IMG/VR virus record: IMGVR_UViG_3300030101_003782
Coordinates: 372 to 23,616 of that record
From: a virus
Direction: 5' to 3' (one strand)
Length of the DNA: 23,245 nt
Positions within the stretch are counted from its first letter, which is position 1, and every line of letters starts with the position of its first letter. A program made the translations under genes and the position numbers. The notes beneath the pieces were generated by a model, which saw only the letters and a program-made list of their open reading frames with translations, had not been told where the DNA came from and ran no database searches. Of the stretch, positions 18,701 through 23,245 are shown piece by piece.

Positions 18701-21356
18701 TGTCAACACCTAATATTTGATTAACCACCAACACAACATCGCCTATATTTATTTCTCCGTCGCCATTCATATCTCCATTAGTCAATGCTTGTCCTGTTAA
18801 GATGTTTGTTCCTAAAATATGGCTTACCATGAGGACAATATCTGATACAGAAACATCACTACTTAAAGTAACATCTCCAGCAACAGGCTCTATAAAATCT
18901 GCAAGGTTAATTGAATATGTTTGACCTTTGTAAGAAAAACTTTCATTTTGCATATGATGTAACTGTGTTGCTTTTATTTTTACTTTATCTAAACCTTTTT
19001 GGGTTTCTGTAATCATAAATAAAGGTAAAATAAATTGACCGCATCTTATTGGCATATCATCAGGATTTTTAACCACATAGTCTTCATTGTAAACCTTTTT
19101 ACCTAAAATCATTTCATCAAATTCAATTAAATCACCTATTTGTAAACCATAGTATTTTAAAGGCAAACTTAACTCAACAATGTTATGTTGATTGCAATTC
19201 CATAATAATAAAAACTTTGCCAGCTCATTAGCTGTTTGTGCATCTCTAATGTATTTGTTTTCTAAAGTTAGAAAGCTATCTATATAGTCTAAAGACTTAT
19301 CAATAATATTTGCAAAATTTTGGGATTGTGTTTGAGTTATTTTAAGTCCATAATAATTTTTAGTATTAGCACCAAGATTAAACTTTCCTTCCACAAGTTC
19401 TTTGTATGTACCATTAATAAAATATGCGTTCCTTAAATAATCTTCGTTTATTTTAATTAATCCTGTGCTTTGAGAAAAATTATCTAAACCGTAATCATAA
19501 TTATACTTTATTTCTATTTGAGTAATAACATCTTCTAATGGCGTTCTTGTAAAGTTGTACCCTAAGACTTCATCATGTTTAACAGTTTGGATATTTTCAT
19601 TACCTGTGTAATTATTTTTAATGTTGATAAACTTTAACATATCGTTAGAAAGGGTAGCAACAGATTGTGAAGATTGCATTATTTCTTCTATAAGCTTTTT
19701 GCTTTTTATTTTTTTATTTACACTAAAAGCCATTCTGTATTGTTGATTTATTATTCTTGATTCCTCTAATGAAAGTTGGTCTATTCTTTCAAGGTTGCCT
19801 GCATCGTAACCTAATTCATTTTCTAATATATGATATACAATATCAGCTGGCTTTTCAATTAAGTTGTCTGAAGGGTTATAATCAACCTCACTTTCATCAA
19901 AAATATTTATAATTTTTATAGTGTTTGTGTTACTAAAAGACCATTTACCAGAATCTTCTAAAGCTTCCCAAGAATTTTCAATATCTTCAACTGAATCTTG
20001 ATATTCAAATGTAAAACCAAAAAAATCATAGCTTGCAAAAGTAGCTTCAGACATTGCTTGAAAATTAGGGTTTGTTGTTTTTACAAATATATTAAAAGAA
20101 TCAACTTGACCACCTTGAGGATTAGTGAAAGAATCTGCAAAAAATTTAACTGGAATTTCTTTTGTTTCTCCTGCTTCTATGTTAAATGTGTAAATACCGC
20201 TATCATCAGAATATTGACCCCCTACCTCAACTCTTCCATAATTAACAATATTATCATCTGTTAGCTCTCCGTTAAAATTTAAAAACCCCTCATCTACATT
20301 TAATTGAGATATTAGGTTTTCTTGATTTTTATCAACAATATATACATTAAAATCACCTGCATAGTAACTTGAGCTTATTCTTAAAGTTCCTTCAATATCT
20401 TGTCCTTCAATAACAACAGGTGTTAAATCTAATTCAGCTATTCCTAAATCAAAATTCTTAACAAATTCTGTAAATTTTATAGGTGCATAAAGAATTGGGC
20501 TTTCATGTGGAGGTTTCACATCATTAGTATTTACAACATTAGTCATTGGAGATTCGCCAGATGTTAAAGGCGATGTGTCGGCACATTGAATTTTTTTGTT
20601 TAAAGTTGGTATATATTCGTTTGAATAACTTCCTTGACCGCCACCACTTACAAGCGGCGGAGTGTAAATTACATTTATGTTGTAAATTTCAAAAGAAAAT
20701 GTCATTAAGATAGTATGCCCAAAAAGCGTTTTCCTTTGATAAGAAAAGGAATCTTCTCCTCCATTTTCACTAAAATTTTCAGAAGTATCGTCTGCTTTCC
20801 CCCAAAATTCATCATACCCATCTGGCTTAATGTTTAAATATGGGAAATTCTCTAATTGTTGATTTTTTTGTGCTTGATTTAAAGCATTAGGATGTATAGG
20901 CGGTTCAAAATGAACAAATTGGTCACTTTTAAATTTGTAAACTAAATCATTGTTTAAAGTTACAATTATTGAATAGTTGTAATCTTCCCATTCTATGCTA
21001 TCTACCATATTAGGTTCGTCTTGAACATTAGGCTCTCTGCGATAAGGTAAATTCCATAATGTTGCCCCTATTCCATTTCCTAAAGCTCTAAATTGATTTG
21101 GGTTGTACTCTTCGGCGGCTTGGAAAAATTTATCATAAAAATTAGTACCACCTGCTCTATACCCAAACCCAAAAGAAGCTCCAAAAATATTTTTTACACC
21201 TAAAGTTCCTACTCCATTTTCACAGGCATTAAATAATTTATCTCCATCAACATCAATACCTGATATTTGACTATTATCATCTCTTCTTATTCTTAATTTA
21301 AGAGGCTGATAAAAGTTGGTTGAGTCGCTTTTAAATTCCCATATTAATGCAGACAT
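18693..21356 (-). CDS. Tail hub/tip protein with C-terminal dockerin-type module (887 aa)
   Basis: Large tail protein of the gpJ/hub type. Residues about 495-590 (ADIVYHILENELGYDAGNLE, then SVNKKIKSKKLIEEIMQSSQ) match the hub region of J-like tail tips. The first 480 residues are beta-rich and include an insert around 300-450 with an Ig-like pattern (YTFNIEAGETKEIPVKFFAD). The last 61 residues are a dockerin-like pair: a degenerate repeat (827-849) and a complete calcium loop D862-x-N-x-D-G-x-x-N-x-x-D873 followed by VVLVVNQILG. In bacteria dockerins dock onto cohesins or stabilise extracellular proteins. GGGGGTGG precedes the ATG, which overlaps the previous stop (TAATG). Confidence 0.8.
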   Translation of the reverse strand: MSALIWEFKSDSTNFYQPLKLRIRRDDNSQISGIDVDGDKLFNACENGVGTLGVKNIFGASFGFGYRAGGTNFYDKFFQAAEEYNPNQFRALGNGIGATLWNLPYRREPNVQDEPNMVDSIEWEDYNYSIIVTLNNDLVYKFKSDQFVHFEPPIHPNALNQAQKNQQLENFPYLNIKPDGYDEFWGKADDTSENFSENGGEDSFSYQRKTLFGHTILMTFSFEIYNINVIYTPPLVSGGGQGSYSNEYIPTLNKKIQCADTSPLTSGESPMTNVVNTNDVKPPHESPILYAPIKFTEFVKNFDLGIAELDLTPVVIEGQDIEGTLRISSSYYAGDFNVYIVDKNQENLISQLNVDEGFLNFNGELTDDNIVNYGRVEVGGQYSDDSGIYTFNIEAGETKEIPVKFFADSFTNPQGGQVDSFNIFVKTTNPNFQAMSEATFASYDFFGFTFEYQDSVEDIENSWEALEDSGKWSFSNTNTIKIINIFDESEVDYNPSDNLIEKPADIVYHILENELGYDAGNLERIDQLSLEESRIINQQYRMAFSVNKKIKSKKLIEEIMQSSQSVATLSNDMLKFINIKNNYTGNENIQTVKHDEVLGYNFTRTPLEDVITQIEIKYNYDYGLDNFSQSTGLIKINEDYLRNAYFINGTYKELVEGKFNLGANTKNYYGLKITQTQSQNFANIIDKSLDYIDSFLTLENKYIRDAQTANELAKFLLLWNCNQHNIVELSLPLKYYGLQIGDLIEFDEMILGKKVYNEDYVVKNPDDMPIRCGQFILPLFMITETQKGLDKVKIKATQLHHMQNESFSYKGQTYSINLADFIEPVAGDVTLSSDVSVSDIVLMVSHILGTNILTGQALTNGDMNGDGEINIGDVVLVVNQILGVDNE

Positions 21357-23197
21357 TAGTAACCACCCCCTGTGCTTGTTTTTCTAACCACAGATTTTCT
21401 TTTTATTTGTGTTTTTGGCTTTGTAGGAGTTGCAGATACAAGTTGTCTTACAGGTTTTTTAACTGGCTGTCTAACTGGTTGTCTAACAGGAGAAACTCGC
21501 ATAGGCTGTCCACTTTCATCAAGCTGGGCAACTGAAGGAATTAACTCTTCAAAAACTATTTGCTTTGTTCCTGTGTATCTTCCGTCAACTGTGTCAACTC
21601 TACCTTCAACAAAAGCATAAATATCACGACTTAAAAAATCATTTAAAATTACATTTCGAGATATGTTTAAATTTGACATTTTTATCCAATTAACTTCACC
21701 ACTTTGCTCTTCTAAAACAAAAGGGTTTTCTGATTCTGGATTTTCAAATTTTCTTTGCCCTATTTTAATTTGATTATGAGATATGTTTTTGGTAACAAGA
21801 GTAACTTCTGATTCTAAGTTTTGAACATTTAAAGTATAATTATTTCCTATAGCAATATCCTCTTCTGTAAAGCTATCCATATTAAAAAACTCAACAGACG
21901 AATCTGTACCTTGTAAAAACAAAATAGGAGCATTTATATCGGAATCTATTTGGTTTATATTGGCGGTAATGTTTCTGCTCATTATTAAATTGTAACTTAT
22001 TTCTTTTTGCGTTTTGTCAAATTTATCAAATGAAGTTGCAATAGAGCTACTATTGAAAAATTTACTTGCTTCAAAATTTATAATAGATTCTCCGCTTACT
22101 TTATCAAACTCTTCTTCTTCTACTAAATTTCCATATATCCATTTTTCTAATTCCATTTCATTATTTCCATCAACAGAACTAAAATCTTTAACCATTAAAT
22201 AAATTGAATCGTCATTATCTGCATAAGGTACAGTACCTGCCTCATCTTTAAATCCTAAAACATTAGTTATAATTGTTTTTTCATTTCCGTCAGTTTTTTG
22301 TGTAGTCAAAGAATATGTACTTGTGTTAAATGATAAGCTTGAATTAGTATCAACCTCTACAAAATTATACCCTATTATAGTATTTGGGTCAGGCAATATA
22401 TTTTCGGCTTGAGCAAATACCTCTTTTTGTTTTACAAAAAGTATAGTGTTACCAACTATTCTGTATTGGTCGTCTTCAGCACCACTATATATTGTGCTAT
22501 CTTTTACTGTTGAAAAATAATCTGCATTAGATTTTATGATACCATAAACATCATCAGAAAAAATGTAAGGAAACTGAATGTTTTTAACAAAAAACCTATC
22601 AGGACTAACTAAATAATACTTACTGCCTAAATCTGCTGTTGTGCCATGAGTTGCATAGTAAACACAAGGTGCTTTATCAACTGCCCCATATACAAAAGGT
22701 ATTCTTTCGTTTTTATATCTGTCTGGAATCTTAATATCATCTGGCACAAAATCTGTCGGCAAATCAATATCTAACATTTGCTCAGTAGCATCTTCTACAG
22801 TTAAAGATATAGAGTTTATATTTTCCTCTACAGAACGAATATACCCAGAATACACACTTAAACAGTCATCTAATGTTTCGGCTGATTGAGATTTAAGATA
22901 AACATCTAACTTGACATTCATAATCTCACCTTCAAAGAATCTTTCAGATAATGTTTTGTTATTGTATTCATAATTAAAGAAATCAATTTCTACATTAGAT
23001 ATTTTAAACTTTCGGCTATCAATAGCAAAAGATTCTTTTATTTGCCCTAATGAATCTACTAATGGGTCATATGTTTGATTGTTAAGAGTTAGGTTTGCTG
23101 TAGATAAGAAAAGCCGATTATCAATAACAACTAATGGTATAAGGTTAGTGCTTTGACCTTGTATATCTCTTTGAAAGTTTAGTGGAAGATTTATCAT
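21356..23197 (-). CDS. Tail protein with basic C-terminal PVRQ repeats (613 aa)
   Basis: Residues 1-165 have the look of DUF2163-type or distal tail proteins (NLIPLVVIDNRLFLSTANLT, YDPLVDSLGQIKESFAIDSR, LSVYSGYIRSVEENINSISL), here upstream of the hub as in many siphoviruses. The middle is acidic and beta-rich. The last 45 residues change to a Pro/Arg/Lys tail with PVRQ, PVRQ, PVKK, PVRQ and a final KSTGGGY-type end (RKTSTGGGY). It is encoded just upstream of the hub (TAATG), and its ATG overlaps the stop of the preceding gene (ATGA). The basic tail may contact the hub or DNA. Confidence 0.7.
   Translation of the reverse strand: MINLPLNFQRDIQGQSTNLIPLVVIDNRLFLSTANLTLNNQTYDPLVDSLGQIKESFAIDSRKFKISNVEIDFFNYEYNNKTLSERFFEGEIMNVKLDVYLKSQSAETLDDCLSVYSGYIRSVEENINSISLTVEDATEQMLDIDLPTDFVPDDIKIPDRYKNERIPFVYGAVDKAPCVYYATHGTTADLGSKYYLVSPDRFFVKNIQFPYIFSDDVYGIIKSNADYFSTVKDSTIYSGAEDDQYRIVGNTILFVKQKEVFAQAENILPDPNTIIGYNFVEVDTNSSLSFNTSTYSLTTQKTDGNEKTIITNVLGFKDEAGTVPYADNDDSIYLMVKDFSSVDGNNEMELEKWIYGNLVEEEEFDKVSGESIINFEASKFFNSSSIATSFDKFDKTQKEISYNLIMSRNITANINQIDSDINAPILFLQGTDSSVEFFNMDSFTEEDIAIGNNYTLNVQNLESEVTLVTKNISHNQIKIGQRKFENPESENPFVLEEQSGEVNWIKMSNLNISRNVILNDFLSRDIYAFVEGRVDTVDGRYTGTKQIVFEELIPSVAQLDESGQPMRVSPVRQPVRQPVKKPVRQLVSATPTKPKTQIKRKSVVRKTSTGGGY
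21443..21490 (-). repeat. Four tandem 12-nt units encoding PVRQ-type repeats
   Basis: Units at 21443-21454, 21455-21466, 21467-21478 and 21479-21490 (for example TTGTCTAACAGG) differ by one to four bases and encode PVRQ, PVRQ, PVKK, PVRQ near the C-terminus of the tail protein. In-frame expansion or loss would change only the length of the basic tail. Confidence 0.75.
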
Positions 23198-23245
23198 GCT
23201 ATGCCTAAGTCCGCACCTCTTCTAACTGCTTTTTTAATTTTAGGT
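23194..23245 (-). CDS. Partial CDS, C-terminus only (16 codons)
   Basis: The minus-strand frame entering from the right edge reads PKIKKAVRRGADLGIA and ends with a TGA that overlaps the ATG of the 613-residue tail gene (ATGA). The piece is basic and helical. It is the end of the gene before the distal tail protein, where a tape-measure or tail accessory gene would be expected, but too little is visible to tell. Confidence 0.6.
   Translation of the reverse strand, partial: PKIKKAVRRGADLGIA

Noticed and set aside
1-23245. Prophage or integrative features, IS elements, CRISPR arrays
   Set aside because: No integrase, transposase, attachment-site duplication or regularly spaced repeat array is visible; the phosphoesterase zinc ribbon resembles a transposase ribbon but the rest of the protein does not.

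Overview
The window is part of the genome of a tailed double-stranded DNA phage, very probably a siphovirus-like phage from an aquatic metagenome. It carries a large terminase, portal, HK97-type head proteins, a tail hub, a T4-type lysozyme and a block of tightly packed small early genes. The DNA is very AT-rich. Many genes have a clear Shine-Dalgarno sequence (AAGGAG type) and many start inside the stop codon of the gene before (ATGA or TAATG). The host therefore uses normal SD-led translation, but the sequence does not identify it. No integrase, repressor, tRNA, IS element or CRISPR array was seen.

Layout. 1-4451 (minus): a late operon read right to left: scaffold, major capsid protein, lysozyme, a zinc-ribbon metallophosphoesterase, four small (partly membrane) proteins, and the start of a gene that leaves the left edge. 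4552-7854 (plus): large terminase, portal, a gpG-like head-tail protein and a small coiled-coil protein. 7822-8751 (minus): a separate small operon with the terminase small subunit. 8752-9466: a 0.7-kb non-coding region with repeated motifs, a candidate origin or control region. 9467-17146 (plus): about 30 early/middle genes, most very small, then recombination and replication functions (Sak/DUF1071 annealing protein, SSB-like protein with an ENDIPF tip, replisome-organizer-like protein) and a run of nuclease-like proteins (GIY-YIG/MUG113, Hjc-like resolvase, HNH, EVKTE-type protein) ending in a NinB-like protein. 17147-23245 (minus): tail genes, including a tail-hub protein that ends in a dockerin-type calcium-binding module. 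The partial genes at both edges are on the minus strand, so 4451->1 and 23245->17147 may be parts of one late operon on a circular or permuted genome.

The most striking finding is a pair of intergenic RNAs at 9902-9957 and 10164-10218. Both match the type I hammerhead self-cleaving ribozyme: stem I, CUGANGA, stem II, GAAA, stem III, GUC cleavage site, stem I. Stem I is a perfect 7-bp helix in both copies but with different sequence, while the catalytic core is identical. The two ribozymes flank one 63-residue gene, so both cleavages would cut a 261-nt RNA carrying that gene out of the early polycistronic message.

Other structures of note are a roughly 94-nt multi-hairpin element upstream of a secreted MORN/YwqK-like protein, a GC-rich hairpin at 14850-14904, and a perfect 10-bp hairpin 2 nt upstream of the lysozyme start codon. 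All functional calls come from reading motifs by eye; no database search was run.
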